From positions 2,368,001-2,432,000 of the forward strand of contig NZ_AZUK01000001.1 in the NCBI RefSeq assembly GCF_000527035.1: a stretch of 64,000 nt of DNA, read 5' to 3'. Both the position numbers and the translations under genes were made by a program. Numbering within the stretch: position 1 is the stretch's first letter; each line of letters begins with the position of its first letter. The DNA is from Tolumonas lignilytica. GTDB lineage: Bacteria; Pseudomonadota; Gammaproteobacteria; Enterobacterales; Aeromonadaceae. Shown here one piece after another: positions 18,035-27,679 of this stretch. The notes under the pieces were generated by a model, which saw only the letters and a program-made list of their open reading frames with translations, did no database searches and had not been told where the DNA came from.

Positions 18035-19537
18035 ATGGAATTCGGCGTTAAAAGTGGCAGCCCGGAGAAGCAGCGCAGTGCCTGTATCGTGGTGGGTGTT
18101 TTTGAACCACGACGTTTGTCTGCCGTTGCTGAACAACTGGATCGTGTCAGTGACGGTTATATCAGCTCTTTGCTGCGTCGCGGGGATCTGGAGGGTAAAA
18201 CCGGCCAGATGCTGTTGCTGCATCAGGTTCCCGGGGTGCTGAGTGAACGCGTATTGCTGGTGGGCTGTGGTAAAGAACGTGAGCTGGATGAACGCCAATT
18301 TAAACAGATCATCCAGAAAACTATCAGCACGCTGAATGAAACCGGATCGATGGAAGCGGTCTGCTTTTTAACAGAATTGCATGTGAAAGGACGGGATGCC
18401 TACTGGAAGGTGAGACAAGCGGTCGAAACGGCGCAAAACAGCTTGTATACCTTTGACCAATTTAAAACCAACAAGGCCGAGCTGCGTCGTCCGTTGCGCA
18501 AACTGGTGTTTAATGTCGCAACCCGTCGTGAGCTGGCGATTGGTGAGAAAGCCATTGCGCATGGACTGGCGGTGTCTAACGGTATGAAAATTTGCCGTGA
18601 CGTGGCCAATATGCCGCCAAATATCTGTACGCCCGCCTATCTGGCTTCGCAGGCGCGTCGTCTGGCGGACAGTTGCCCCTATATCACCACCAAGGTGATT
18701 GGTGAGCAGCAGATGGCTGAACTGGGTATGAATGCCTATCTGGCTGTCGCCCGTGGTTCTTCGCATGAAGCGATGATGTCGATCATGGAATATAAGGGGC
18801 ATCCTGATGCCAAACCGATTGTCTTGGTTGGCAAAGGGCTGACCTTCGATTCCGGTGGTATTTCCATCAAACCAGCCGAAGGCATGGATGAGATGAAATA
18901 CGATATGGGCGGTGCGGCTTCTGTATTGGGCACGATGACGGCGCTGGCGGAGTTGAAACCGCCGATCAATGTGATCGGGGTGCTGGCGGGGGCGGAAAAT
19001 ATGCCGGACGGTAAAGCCTATCGGCCTGGCGATATTCTGACGTCGATGTCAGGGCAGACCATTGAGGTATTAAATACCGATGCCGAAGGTCGTCTGGTCT
19101 TGTGTGACGTGCTGACCTATGTGGAGCGTTTTGAGCCGGAATCGGTGGTTGACATCGCGACACTGACTGGGGCGTGCGTCATCGCACTTGGCAGCCATGC
19201 CTCCGGCCTGATGTCAAACCATAATCCACTAGCACATGAACTGCTGAATGCGGCGGAATTGTCGGGTGATAAGGCTTGGCGTTTGCCCTTGTGGGATGAG
19301 TATCAGGAACAGATCGAAAGTCCGTTTGCCGATATGGTGAACACCGGTGGCCGTCCGGCAGGTGCCATTACCGCCGGTGCTTTCCTTAGCCGCTTTACCA
19401 AAAAATACAACTGGGCGCATCTGGATGTTGCCGGAACGGCCTGGAAGTCAGGTAAAGAAAAAGGATCCACCGGTCGGCCGGTGCCATTGCTGACGCAGTT
19501 TTTACTCAACCGCGCCGGTATCGAAGTCGAAGACTAA
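18035..19537 (+). CDS. pepA: leucyl aminopeptidase PepA
   Basis: PepA is a hexameric cytosolic M17 aminopeptidase with two metal ions that releases N-terminal residues. In E. coli it also binds DNA at cer/xer sites and the carAB operator. The 500-residue product has the catalytic C-terminal domain with [16 protein letters not shown] (metal and catalytic lysine) near residue 265, YDMGGAA, and the diagnostic NTDAEGRL near residue 350. AAGGAG lies 8 nt before the ATG. Length equals the family's (503 in E. coli). It starts the pepA-holC-valS operon and is divergent from lptF across 165 bp of promoter DNA. Confidence 0.97.
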   Translation: MEFGVKSGSPEKQRSACIVVGVFEPRRLSAVAEQLDRVSDGYISSLLRRGDLEGKTGQMLLLHQVPGVLSERVLLVGCGKERELDERQFKQIIQKTISTLNETGSMEAVCFLTELHVKGRDAYWKVRQAVETAQNSLYTFDQFKTNKAELRRPLRKLVFNVATRRELAIGEKAIAHGLAVSNGMKICRDVANMPPNICTPAYLASQARRLADSCPYITTKVIGEQQMAELGMNAYLAVARGSSHEAMMSIMEYKGHPDAKPIVLVGKGLTFDSGGISIKPAEGMDEMKYDMGGAASVLGTMTALAELKPPINVIGVLAGAENMPDGKAYRPGDILTSMSGQTIEVLNTDAEGRLVLCDVLTYVERFEPESVVDIATLTGACVIALGSHASGLMSNHNPLAHELLNAAELSGDKAWRLPLWDEYQEQIESPFADMVNTGGRPAGAITAGAFLSRFTKKYNWAHLDVAGTAWKSGKEKGSTGRPVPLLTQFLLNRAGIEVED

Positions 19538-19567
19538 CAGGACGGGGCGGTGACGCCCCTTTACTTT

Positions 19568-20029
19568 ATGCCGCAAGTCACTTTTTATATACTACCCGAC
19601 GAAACACAGAATTCGGCTGTGGGTGATGCTGGTCAGCAGGTTGCGGCGGCGTTGGCCTGTCGGTTGACCACTGAGCGTTTTAGGCAGAATCAGACCGTAT
19701 TTATTCTGGCGCAGACGCAAGAACAAGCCGAATTTTTGGACGAAATGTTGTGGCAGCAAGACCCGCACAGTTTTGTGCCACATGGACTTTCCGACGAAGC
19801 GACGGTGACACAGGCGCCGGTCGAAATAGGTACCGGTGCACCGAAGCGTCATCGCCAGATCCTGATCAATCTGGCCGACACTATTCCGGCCTTTGCAAAT
19901 CGTTTTACTCAGATCATTGATTTCGTTCCTGCGGACGAATCACAAAAACAACAGGCGCGCGAACGTTACAAGCAGTATCGGGCGCTGGGTTTCACGCTGG
20001 AGACGGTGCCTGCACCGACACTCCCATAA
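19568..20029 (+). CDS. holC: DNA polymerase III subunit chi
   Basis: HolC (chi) links the clamp-loader complex, via psi, to single-stranded DNA-binding protein. The 153-residue product shows the family pattern: VTFYILP at the start, FLDEMLWQQDPHSFVPH near residue 60, the APVEIG segment, and the C-terminal FVPADESQKQQARERYKQYRALGF. I chose the ATG at 19568 (MPQVTFY), which fits the family; a GTG six codons earlier is in frame. It lies between pepA and valS exactly as in E. coli. It carries about five more C-terminal residues than E. coli chi. Confidence 0.93.
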   Translation: MPQVTFYILPDETQNSAVGDAGQQVAAALACRLTTERFRQNQTVFILAQTQEQAEFLDEMLWQQDPHSFVPHGLSDEATVTQAPVEIGTGAPKRHRQILINLADTIPAFANRFTQIIDFVPADESQKQQARERYKQYRALGFTLETVPAPTLP

Positions 20030-20047
20030 TCAGACAGATGAAGACAG

Positions 20048-22900
20048 ATGGAAAAGACGTTTAATCCAAACGCCATTGAACAGGCGATGTATCAGCACTG
20101 GGAAAGTCAGGGCTACTTCAAACCGAGTGGCGACACCAGCAACGGCAGTTATTGCATTGTGATCCCGCCGCCAAACGTCACGGGTAGCCTGCACATGGGC
20201 CATGCGTTCCAGCAGACCATCATGGATGCGCTGATCCGCTATCAGCGCATGCTGGGTAAAAACACACTGTGGCAGGTTGGTACTGACCACGCAGGGATCG
20301 CCACGCAGATGGTGGTCGAGCGTAAGATCGCAGCGGAAGAAAATAAAACCCGCCACGATTATGGCCGTGATGCCTTCATCGACAAGATCTGGCAGTGGAA
20401 AGAAGAATCGGGCGGCACCATCACTCGTCAGATGCGTCGTCTGGGTGCGTCGGTGGATTGGGATCGCGAAGCCTTTACCATGGATCCGGCGCTGTCTCAT
20501 GCGGTGCAGGAAGTGTTTGTACGTCTGTATGAACAAGATCTGATCTATCGCGGTAAACGTCTGGTGAACTGGGATCCGAAACTGCACACCGCGATTTCTG
20601 ATCTGGAAGTAGAAAACAAAGAAGTCAAAGGCCACATGTGGCATCTGCGTTATCCGCTGGCGGATGGCGAGAAGACGGCTGAAGGCAAAGATTACCTGAT
20701 CGTGGCAACCACGCGTCCGGAAACCATGCTGGGTGATACCGCGGTGGCGGTCAACCCGGAAGATCCACGCTACAAGGCACTGATCGGTAAATTTATCGAA
20801 CTGCCGCTGGTGGGCCGTCGTATTCCGATCGTCGCGGACGAACATGCCGACATGGAAAAAGGCACCGGTTGTGTGAAGATCACCCCGGCGCACGATTTCA
20901 ATGACCATGAAGTGGGTAAACGTCACCACCTGCCAATGATCAACATCTTCACGCTGGATGCACACATTCGTGCCGAAGCGGAAGTGTATGACAGCAAAGG
21001 CAATCCAAGTGAGGCGTATCCGGCGACATTACCTGCTGAATTCGCTGGTCTGGAACGCTATGCGGCGCGTAAGGCGATCATTGCCGCGCTGGAAGCCAAA
21101 GGGCTGATGGATGAAATCAAAGATCACGTGCTACAGCAACCATACGGCGATCGTGGTGGTGTGCCGATTGAGCCGATGCTGACCGACCAGTGGTATGTAC
21201 GTGCCGATGTGCTGGCGAAACCGGCGATTGAAGCGGTGGAAGATGGCCGTATTCAGTTCGTACCGAAACAGTACGAAAACATGTACTTCTCCTGGATGCG
21301 TGACATTCAGGACTGGTGTATCTCCCGTCAGTTGTGGTGGGGTCACCGTATTCCGGCGTGGTATGACGTCAACGGTAAAGTCTATGTTGGCCGCAATGAG
21401 GCGGAAGTGCGCGCTAACTATGCGCTAGCGGCCGATGTCGCACTGCGTCAGGACGAAGACGTGCTGGATACCTGGTTCAGCTCTGCGCTGTGGACCTTCT
21501 CCACGCTGGGCTGGCCGGAAAAAACACCGGAACTGGATATGTTCCATCCGACCGATGTGCTGGTGACTGGCTTTGACATCATCTTCTTCTGGGTGGCCCG
21601 CATGATCATGATGACCATGCATTTCGTGAAAAACGAAGATGGCACACCGCAGGTGCCGTTCAAGACGGTCTATGTCACCGGTTTGATCCGTGACGAAGAA
21701 GGTCAGAAGATGTCGAAATCCAAGGGCAACGTGCTTGACCCGCTGGATATGATTGACGGTATTTCACTGCAGGATCTGCTGGAAAAACGCACCGGCAACA
21801 TGATGCAGCCGCAACTGGCCGAGAAGATTGGCAAACGTACCGAAAAGCAGTTCCCTGAAGGGATCGAAGCGCACGGTACTGATGCACTGCGTTTCACGCT
21901 GGCGGCACTGGCTTCAACCGGTCGTGACATTAACTGGGACATGAAGCGTCTGGATGGTTACCGCAATTTCTGTAACAAACTGTGGAATGCCAGCCGTTAT
22001 GTGCTGATGAACACCGAAGAGCAGGATTGCGGTTTCGCTGGTGGCGAAATGCAGTTCAGCTTGGCAGATCGCTGGATCACCTCACAGCTGCAGCTGACTA
22101 TTCAAGAGCTGCGTCATGCGATGGATACCTATCGCTTCGACCAGGCGGCGGGTGTGCTGTATGAGTTTATCTGGAACCAGTTCTGTGATTGGTATCTGGA
22201 GCTGACCAAGCCAGTTCTGTGGCATGGCAGCGAAGCCGAACAGCGTGCGACCCGTCATACGCTGGTGACCGTGCTGGAAACTCTGCTGCGTCTGGCGCAC
22301 CCAATCATGCCATTCATGACCGAGTCTATCTGGAAATCGGTAGCACCACTGGCCGGCATCAACGAAGACACACTGATGCTGATGCCATTCCCGGCTTATG
22401 ATGCGGCGAAAGTCGATGAAGTCGCGCTGGCGGATCAGGAATGGGTGAAGCAGTTCATTGTCAGCGTGCGTAACATCCGTGCTGAAATGAACGTGGCACC
22501 GAGTGTGCCGCTGACCGTCCTGTTGAAATCGGATGCGACCGACAGCCAGCGTGCTGCCGACAACGACGCGTTCCTGAAGTCACTGGCGAAGCTGGAGAGC
22601 ATCACCGTGCTGGCTGCGGGCGAGGTTGAGCCGTTATCCGTGAAGAAACTGATCGGCAACACTGAGCTGATGATCCCGATGGCGGGTTTGATCGACAAAG
22701 AAGTGGAGCTGGCGCGTCTGGCGAAAGAAGTCGAGAAGCTGGAAAAAGAGTGTGGCCGTATCGAAGGCAAGCTGGGTAACGAGGCCTTTGTGGCCAAGGC
22801 ACCGGAGGCGGTGATTGCCAAAGAGCGTGAGAAGCTGGCCGATTACCACTCGCAACTGGTTAAACTGAAAGAGCAGCAGGAAACGATTAAAGCGTTGTAA
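20048..22900 (+). CDS. valS: valyl-tRNA synthetase
   Basis: ValS is a class I synthetase that charges tRNA-Val and edits misactivated threonine. The 950-residue protein has the HIGH-type motif [12 protein letters not shown] (about residue 40), a CP1 editing domain in about residues 190-340 ([29 protein letters not shown]), the KMSKS loop [14 protein letters not shown] (about residue 555), an anticodon-binding helical domain, and a C-terminal coiled coil rich in Lys/Glu ([18 protein letters not shown]). Length matches E. coli (951). It is the last gene of pepA-holC-valS and is followed by a strong terminator. Confidence 0.98.
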   Translation: MEKTFNPNAIEQAMYQHWESQGYFKPSGDTSNGSYCIVIPPPNVTGSLHMGHAFQQTIMDALIRYQRMLGKNTLWQVGTDHAGIATQMVVERKIAAEENKTRHDYGRDAFIDKIWQWKEESGGTITRQMRRLGASVDWDREAFTMDPALSHAVQEVFVRLYEQDLIYRGKRLVNWDPKLHTAISDLEVENKEVKGHMWHLRYPLADGEKTAEGKDYLIVATTRPETMLGDTAVAVNPEDPRYKALIGKFIELPLVGRRIPIVADEHADMEKGTGCVKITPAHDFNDHEVGKRHHLPMINIFTLDAHIRAEAEVYDSKGNPSEAYPATLPAEFAGLERYAARKAIIAALEAKGLMDEIKDHVLQQPYGDRGGVPIEPMLTDQWYVRADVLAKPAIEAVEDGRIQFVPKQYENMYFSWMRDIQDWCISRQLWWGHRIPAWYDVNGKVYVGRNEAEVRANYALAADVALRQDEDVLDTWFSSALWTFSTLGWPEKTPELDMFHPTDVLVTGFDIIFFWVARMIMMTMHFVKNEDGTPQVPFKTVYVTGLIRDEEGQKMSKSKGNVLDPLDMIDGISLQDLLEKRTGNMMQPQLAEKIGKRTEKQFPEGIEAHGTDALRFTLAALASTGRDINWDMKRLDGYRNFCNKLWNASRYVLMNTEEQDCGFAGGEMQFSLADRWITSQLQLTIQELRHAMDTYRFDQAAGVLYEFIWNQFCDWYLELTKPVLWHGSEAEQRATRHTLVTVLETLLRLAHPIMPFMTESIWKSVAPLAGINEDTLMLMPFPAYDAAKVDEVALADQEWVKQFIVSVRNIRAEMNVAPSVPLTVLLKSDATDSQRAADNDAFLKSLAKLESITVLAAGEVEPLSVKKLIGNTELMIPMAGLIDKEVELARLAKEVEKLEKECGRIEGKLGNEAFVAKAPEAVIAKEREKLADYHSQLVKLKEQQETIKAL

Positions 22901-22918
22901 TCCCTGTGCTGACCAACG

Positions 22919-22951
22919 CAAAGCCCCGGCCAAATGCCGGGGCTTTTTTCT
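22919..22951 (+). terminator. terminator after valS
   Basis: AAGCCCCGGC (22921-22930) and GCCGGGGCTT (22936-22945) form a 10-bp perfect stem around CAAAT, followed by six T residues. Confidence 0.9.
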
Positions 22952-22999
22952 TTATCCTGCCAGCAGATTAACGCTTAAAGAGCAGATGATGGTGCGGGG

Positions 23000-23770
23000 T
23001 TACTCGTGCTGATCCGTTTCTTTGTTTTGTCCGGTTGGCGGTTGTGTCATCGCCGTACCTTCCTGCTGCTCCGTTACTACTTCTGTGTGGGCGGCTTCGG
23101 ATTGCGTTTCCGGTGGTTGCTTTTCCGCTGGCTGATTTTCTTGTTGCTCTGCTGCTTGCTGTTTGGCTTCTTGTTGCTCAGCAGCATTTAGCTTGGCCAA
23201 CTCTGCGCGCAGTGTTTTCAGTTCCCGGCGATAGGCTTCGGCATCACCGTAATCGACAAAACCATCATAGTAGGGGTGAGAGTGCAACACCCGGCGGGCA
23301 TGTTTGATCGGGCACCAGTACTGCTCTGTTCTGCCGACCACCTCTTTGGCGTAAGACATCAGGCCATTGCCGTAAGAGCAGTACGCGCAGTTGATCTTTT
23401 CGATGATATTGAGATAGCCCAGATGGGCGCGGTCGAACACAAAATAATCCCGGCGCCGGACGCGGGGAATGCCATAGATGGGAAAGCAGATATATTGGTA
23501 GAGCGTAACGAACAGATCCATCAGCAGCATCGGGAAGAAAACGGAATAAATCACCGGTGCCGAGAGGATATTCCGTAATTTGGCGCGTTTTATATATTTC
23601 CGCAGCCCCATCTTGAAGCGGCGCTGCTGTTCCAGTACCTCATGCTCAAACCGAACACGTTTATTTTCAAAGTCGATGTGCAGCTCTTTACGCCGCCGCT
23701 CGATTTCTTTTTCTATCTCGTCTTCCAGCTGACGGATACGTTCCAGCAATTCATTGATTCTTGGGTTCAT
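23000..23770 (-). CDS. uncharacterised membrane protein with coiled coil and Gln/Pro-rich tail
   Basis: I do not recognise a named family. The 256-residue protein has a charged, probably coiled-coil N-terminus (about residues 1-60, rich in Glu, Arg and Lys) and a hydrophobic stretch at about 68-100 (LSAPVIYSVFFPMLLMDLF ...). Next comes a conserved-looking core with CAYCSYGNG and WCPIKHARR, three cysteines that could bind a metal or be redox active. After about residue 195 a low-complexity tail rich in Gln, Glu, Ala and Pro follows (AEQQEAKQQAAEQQ ...). GGGAATACC precedes the ATG. It is convergent with valS and lies downstream of the LysR gene, apparently as its own unit. The absence of a signal peptide suggests the tail is cytosolic. 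Confidence 0.75.
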   Translation of the reverse strand: MNPRINELLERIRQLEDEIEKEIERRRKELHIDFENKRVRFEHEVLEQQRRFKMGLRKYIKRAKLRNILSAPVIYSVFFPMLLMDLFVTLYQYICFPIYGIPRVRRRDYFVFDRAHLGYLNIIEKINCAYCSYGNGLMSYAKEVVGRTEQYWCPIKHARRVLHSHPYYDGFVDYGDAEAYRRELKTLRAELAKLNAAEQQEAKQQAAEQQENQPAEKQPPETQSEAAHTEVVTEQQEGTAMTQPPTGQNKETDQHE

Positions 23771-23885
23771 GGTATTCCCTTTTATCGGATTGTCTGGATG
23801 AGATTGACGATCTGCTCAGTGACCTTTTCTTCTTAATTGTTGCTGAGTTATGTCTGTTTGTCGTCGGCGGATGTCTGACTTTGTG

Positions 23886-24791
23886 TCATTTGTTTTTTCC
23901 GCTGTTTTTCTGTTCCATTTTTTTAGCCAGAAAATCGAGTAAAACCCGTACCCGATGGGGGATGTAACGATTGCTGGGCAGAATGGCATAAATACCCAAT
24001 TCTTTGGGTGTGAAGGCTTCCAGTATGCTTTCGACCTGCCCACTGGCCAGATAGTCATTGACGATAAAATCCGGCTGTCGGGTGATGCCTAACCCTTTGG
24101 CGGCGGCCTCGGTGAGGGCATCGCCGTTGTTGGCTTTGATGCGGTTATTGATATAGAAGGTTTCATGACGGCCGTTGATGTCAAATGTCCAGCTGGCGCC
24201 GCCACTGGTCAGTGTGTAACCGAGACAGTCATGCTCACTCAGTTCACTCGGGTGCGCCGGTCGGCCGTGTGTGTTGAGATAGTCGGGGGAGGCAATGGTC
24301 AGTAATTTACAGGTTCCCAGCTTACGCACGATATCGCCGGGTTCCAGTTGTCCGGCGATGCGGATAGAGATATCCATCCCTTCTTCAATCAAGTTCATTT
24401 GCCGGTCGTCAAAATCCATTTCCAGATGGATATCCGGATAGAGCTGGGTGAATTCCAGCAACAACGGCGAGAGCTTTTTCAGACCGAAACTGAGTGGCAG
24501 GCCAATGCGGATATTCCCTCTTGGCGTCAGACGCTCTTCCATGACGCTGGCTTCGGCGGCCTCAACCAGATCAAGGATCACCCGGCATTTTTCCAGATAG
24601 GCACTACCTGCGGAAGTTAGTGACAAGCGGCGGGTGTTGCGCACCATCAGTTTGACACCCAGGTGTGTTTCCAGCGCCGCGATCTGACGGGTCACCACCG
24701 AACGGGCCAGATTCATCTGTTCTGCTACAGCGGTAAAACTGCCTGATTCTGCAATTCGCACAAACAGGTGCATGGCATCGAGTCGATTCAT
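23886..24791 (-). CDS. LysR-family transcriptional regulator, divergent from doxX-pirin
   Basis: A 301-residue LysR regulator. The N-terminal winged helix (MNRLDAMHLFVRIAESGSF ... LARSVVTRQIAALETHLGVKL) takes about residues 1-60, and the periplasmic-binding-like effector domain about 90-290. It belongs to the CrgA-like branch (YLEKCRVILDLVEAAEA; MDISIRIAGQL). It is divergent from doxX, with about 120 bp between the starts, and probably controls doxX-pirin and itself; this LysR/DoxX/pirin arrangement recurs in proteobacteria, where it often responds to electrophiles or quinones. The effector cannot be read from the sequence. The C-terminus is short and Lys-rich. Confidence 0.92.
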   Translation of the reverse strand: MNRLDAMHLFVRIAESGSFTAVAEQMNLARSVVTRQIAALETHLGVKLMVRNTRRLSLTSAGSAYLEKCRVILDLVEAAEASVMEERLTPRGNIRIGLPLSFGLKKLSPLLLEFTQLYPDIHLEMDFDDRQMNLIEEGMDISIRIAGQLEPGDIVRKLGTCKLLTIASPDYLNTHGRPAHPSELSEHDCLGYTLTSGGASWTFDINGRHETFYINNRIKANNGDALTEAAAKGLGITRQPDFIVNDYLASGQVESILEAFTPKELGIYAILPSNRYIPHRVRVLLDFLAKKMEQKNSGKNK

Positions 24792-24911
24792 TGTTGCTAT
24801 TCCGGCAATAGATTGTTCGAGTTTGTCTGCTATTTGGCATCAATCATACAGCTTATAGTGTATTCACAAAGCGATAACAAACCTTTTTCACTGTTTTTTG
24901 TAAGGAGATTG

Positions 24912-25325
24912 ATGATGCAAGCTATTAACCGTTTTGGCCCTCTGGTTGGCCGTGTACTGATTGCGCTGATTTTTGTCTGGTCTGGTTTCGGCAAGATCAT
25001 GGGGTTTGCCGGTACTGTCGGTTATATCGCCAGTCAGGGGTTGCCATTACCACAACTGGCCGCGATTGCTGCCATCATTGTTGAACTCGGTGGTGGCATC
25101 ATGCTGATCCTCGGGTGGAATGCCCGTCTGGCTGCCGCCGCGATGTTTGTGTTTACTGCGATGGCCGCCTTTATTTTCCATGCTTACTGGGCTGCTCCGG
25201 CTGCAATGGCGATGAATCAGATGATTCACTTCATGAAGAACATTTCCATGATGGGTGGACTATTGTTTGTAGTGGTGCATGGCAGCGGTGCGCTGAGTCT
25301 GGATAAAAGTGCCTCAACTAACTAA
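24912..25325 (+). CDS. DoxX-family membrane protein
   Basis: A 137-residue inner-membrane protein of four hydrophobic helices (about residues 10-30, 48-68, 74-95 and 108-126). It has the DoxX signature GRVLIALIFVWSGFGKIMGF near the start and the ELGGGIMLILGW motif of helix 2. Family members are linked to thiosulfate or quinone-related redox work; no specific reaction can be assigned here. I start it at the ATG of 24912, just after AAGGAG (24902-24907); the open frame reaches back to 24768, but that part lies inside the LysR gene's 5' end and lacks similarity. It is followed after 81 nt by the pirin gene. Confidence 0.9.
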   Translation: MMQAINRFGPLVGRVLIALIFVWSGFGKIMGFAGTVGYIASQGLPLPQLAAIAAIIVELGGGIMLILGWNARLAAAAMFVFTAMAAFIFHAYWAAPAAMAMNQMIHFMKNISMMGGLLFVVVHGSGALSLDKSASTN

Positions 25326-25406
25326 TCAATGAAGCAGTACGGGTTTCAGGTTAAGCGTTACTGACCGGAACTCGTGACTGGTTCCTCTGCTTTCTGGAGT
25401 TTCACT

Positions 25407-26129
25407 ATGCTGGAAATAAGAGCGTCATCAGACCGTGGCCATGCCAATTTTGGCTGGTTACAGTCCAACCATAGTTTTTCTTTCGGGAATTACTACGATC
25501 CTAAACAGCTTGGGTTTTCGGATCTGTTGGTGATTAACGATGACAGGGTCAAACCCGGTAAAGGTTTTGATACACATGGTCATCGGGACATGGAAATCTT
25601 CTCTTATGTGCTTGAAGGGGCATTAGAGCATAAAGATTCGATGGGAACGGGATCGGTGATCCGCCCTGGTGATGTCCAGATGATGAGCGCCGGGACGGGG
25701 ATCCGTCACAGTGAATTTAACCATTCACGCGAAGAGCTGGTGCATTTTCTGCAAATCTGGATTGTGCCGGACCAAAAAGGTGTCGTGCCGCGTTATCAGC
25801 AACAGCATTTTTCAGATGCCGATAAACGGGGAAAGCTGCGCCTGATTATTTCGCCGGATGGCCGTGATGGTTCGCTGTCGGTTTATCAGGATACACGTGT
25901 GTATGCGGGGTTATTTGATGGCGAGGAAACGCAGGACTTCAGTTTGCCGGAAGATCGCTATGCGTATCTGCATGTGGCCCGCGGCAGTATTGAGGTAAAT
26001 GGTCAGGTTCTGACAACCGGTGATGGTGCACGCATTCGCCATGAACCGTTACTGAGTTTCAGTCATGGCCGTGATGCCGAGGTGTTGCTGTTTGATCTGC
26101 GGCCGAATGAATTGGCCTTGGTCTCCTGA
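25407..26129 (+). CDS. pirin-family protein (YhhW-like)
   Basis: A 240-residue bicupin of the pirin family; E. coli YhhW has quercetin 2,3-dioxygenase activity in vitro. The N-terminal cupin holds the metal ligands in FDTHGHRDMEIFSYVLEG, EHKDSMG and SAGTGIRHSEFN (about residues 55-110), all present. The C-terminal cupin is more divergent, as usual. TCTGGAGT lies 7 nt before the ATG at 25407; an earlier in-frame start gives an 11-residue extension without similarity. It is downstream of doxX, probably in the same LysR-controlled unit. Its cytosolic substrate is unknown, and quercetinase activity may be incidental. Confidence 0.92.
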   Translation: MLEIRASSDRGHANFGWLQSNHSFSFGNYYDPKQLGFSDLLVINDDRVKPGKGFDTHGHRDMEIFSYVLEGALEHKDSMGTGSVIRPGDVQMMSAGTGIRHSEFNHSREELVHFLQIWIVPDQKGVVPRYQQQHFSDADKRGKLRLIISPDGRDGSLSVYQDTRVYAGLFDGEETQDFSLPEDRYAYLHVARGSIEVNGQVLTTGDGARIRHEPLLSFSHGRDAEVLLFDLRPNELALVS

Positions 26130-26142
26130 TAATTCATGTGGT

Positions 26143-26174
26143 CACCTGCACCGACACCGTGTCGGTTGCAGGTG
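26143..26174. terminator. hairpin between the pirin gene and pepD
   Basis: CACCTGCA-CCGACAC (26143-26157) pairs with GTGTCGG-TTGCAGGTG (26159-26174), a long stem with one bulged base between convergent genes. Neither flank has a real T-run, so it may work as a weak bidirectional terminator or as a 3'-end stabiliser. Confidence 0.5.
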
Positions 26175-26180
26175 CCATGA

Positions 26181-27650
26181 TCAAATCGTGCCTGCTTGTG
26201 CTGGGATCGCCGCCAGTGTAGCAATCAACAACTGCCAGAAACGTTCGACGGAAGGGATCGATACCCGTTCATCCGGTGAATGGGCTCCTTTGATGGTCGG
26301 GCCTATCGACACCATATCCAGCGCCGGATACGCTTTTTTGAACAGACCGCACTCCAGCCCGGCATGGATCACCATGATATTAGCCTTATTACCAAACAGA
26401 CGCTGATGTTGTTGCTGTGCGATCTGCATCGCCGTTGAATCCGGATCGGGCGCCCAGCCGGAATAATCGCCGGAGAAAAGGGCCGTTGCCTGACAAAGTT
26501 CTGCGAGAGCGGCAAATACATTTTTTAACTGCAACCGTCCTTCGTCAGTCAGTGAGCGGACAAACGAGATGGCACTCAGTTGTTGCCCTTCAAGACGGAT
26601 GATGCCGAGGTTGGTGGAGGTTTCGACGACTCCTTTCAGCGCGTGACTCATGCGGATGACGCCATTGGGCAGTGAGACTAAACCGGCCAGCAGGGGTTTC
26701 TGGCTTTGTGGCGTCAGCACCGAAGCTAAGGTCGCGCAGGGTGTGCAATTCAGAGAGATAGCGGCATCGGTCAACTTGTATTCCTGCTTCAGCAAAGCGG
26801 CTTCGTCCTGACACCAGCGGACAAACTCGGATTGTTGCCCGGCCGGTATGGCAATCTGGGCTCTCGCTTCCCGTGGGATCGCATTGCGCAGGGTTCCGCC
26901 ATGGAGCGTGCCCACCTTGAGTGGGAAACACTGTTGCAGGCGAAAGAGAGTCCGGCAAAGCAGTTGATTGGCATTGCCACGCTCTTCATGGATGTCCAGA
27001 CCGGAATGACCACCTTGTAACCCCCCTATGGTTAACTGATAGCCCAGATAACCGGCGGGCAGCGCCTCATAATCAAGTTTGAAATCCAGGCGTGCCTCCA
27101 GACCTCCGGCGCAACCCATGTAGATATCCCCATCCTGCTCGGCATCGGTATTGATCAGCAGTTTGCCTTGTAGCCAGTCGGGTTGCAGCGCAAAAGCGCC
27201 GCCCATGCCGGCTTCTTCATCCACGGTAAAAAGCACTTCCAGCGGGCCATGTCTGACGGTCGGATCGGTTAATACGGCAAGGCAAGCGGCAACACCGATA
27301 CCATTGTCGGCACCCAGCGTGGTGCCTTTGGCCCGCACCCAATTCCCATCGATGTAAGGCTGGATCGGGTCGCGGGAAAAGTCATGTGCGGTGTCATGAT
27401 TTGCCTGCGGAACCATGTCCAGATGCGCCTGCAGGATCACCGGCTGGCTCTGTTCCATGCCATCGGTGGCGGCTTTACGGATCAGCAGATTGCCTTTGGC
27501 ATCTTGCAGCAGGGTAAGTTTCTTGGCGTTGGCCAGATTGATGATCCAGTTGCTCAGTGCTGCTTCCTGCTTGGATGGATGCGGGATCTGGCAGATCTGG
27601 GCGAAAAAAGTCCAGAGCCGGGATGGCTGTAATCGGGTCAACATCGTCAT
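26181..27650 (-). CDS. pepD: cytosol non-specific dipeptidase PepD (M20C)
   Basis: PepD hydrolyses Xaa-His and other unhindered dipeptides in the cytosol with two zinc ions. The 489-residue product has the M20 metal motifs: ILQAHLDMVPQ (His and Asp near residue 80), GADNGIG near 118, the catalytic FTVDEEAGM near 148, NTDAEQDG near 175, and a C-terminal IHAGLECG with the last zinc histidine near 456. Length matches E. coli PepD (485). It lies 29 nt after alr on the same strand, so alr-pepD probably form an operon. Confidence 0.95.
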   Translation of the reverse strand: MTMLTRLQPSRLWTFFAQICQIPHPSKQEAALSNWIINLANAKKLTLLQDAKGNLLIRKAATDGMEQSQPVILQAHLDMVPQANHDTAHDFSRDPIQPYIDGNWVRAKGTTLGADNGIGVAACLAVLTDPTVRHGPLEVLFTVDEEAGMGGAFALQPDWLQGKLLINTDAEQDGDIYMGCAGGLEARLDFKLDYEALPAGYLGYQLTIGGLQGGHSGLDIHEERGNANQLLCRTLFRLQQCFPLKVGTLHGGTLRNAIPREARAQIAIPAGQQSEFVRWCQDEAALLKQEYKLTDAAISLNCTPCATLASVLTPQSQKPLLAGLVSLPNGVIRMSHALKGVVETSTNLGIIRLEGQQLSAISFVRSLTDEGRLQLKNVFAALAELCQATALFSGDYSGWAPDPDSTAMQIAQQQHQRLFGNKANIMVIHAGLECGLFKKAYPALDMVSIGPTIKGAHSPDERVSIPSVERFWQLLIATLAAIPAQAGTI

Positions 27651-27679
27651 ATATTAGTTCCGTACTCTTAATTATCTGA

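Noticed and set aside
16766-18298. A 510-codon reading of lptF
   Set aside because: The part before 17869 has no similarity to LptF and overlaps the divergent pepA 5' end. The GTG at 17869 has a ribosome site, aligns with E. coli and gives the normal length.
20030-20965. Long minus-strand open frame opposite valS (311 codons)
   Set aside because: It is a shadow frame of valS; its His/Arg/Phe-rich composition is typical of antisense reading of GC-containing coding DNA.
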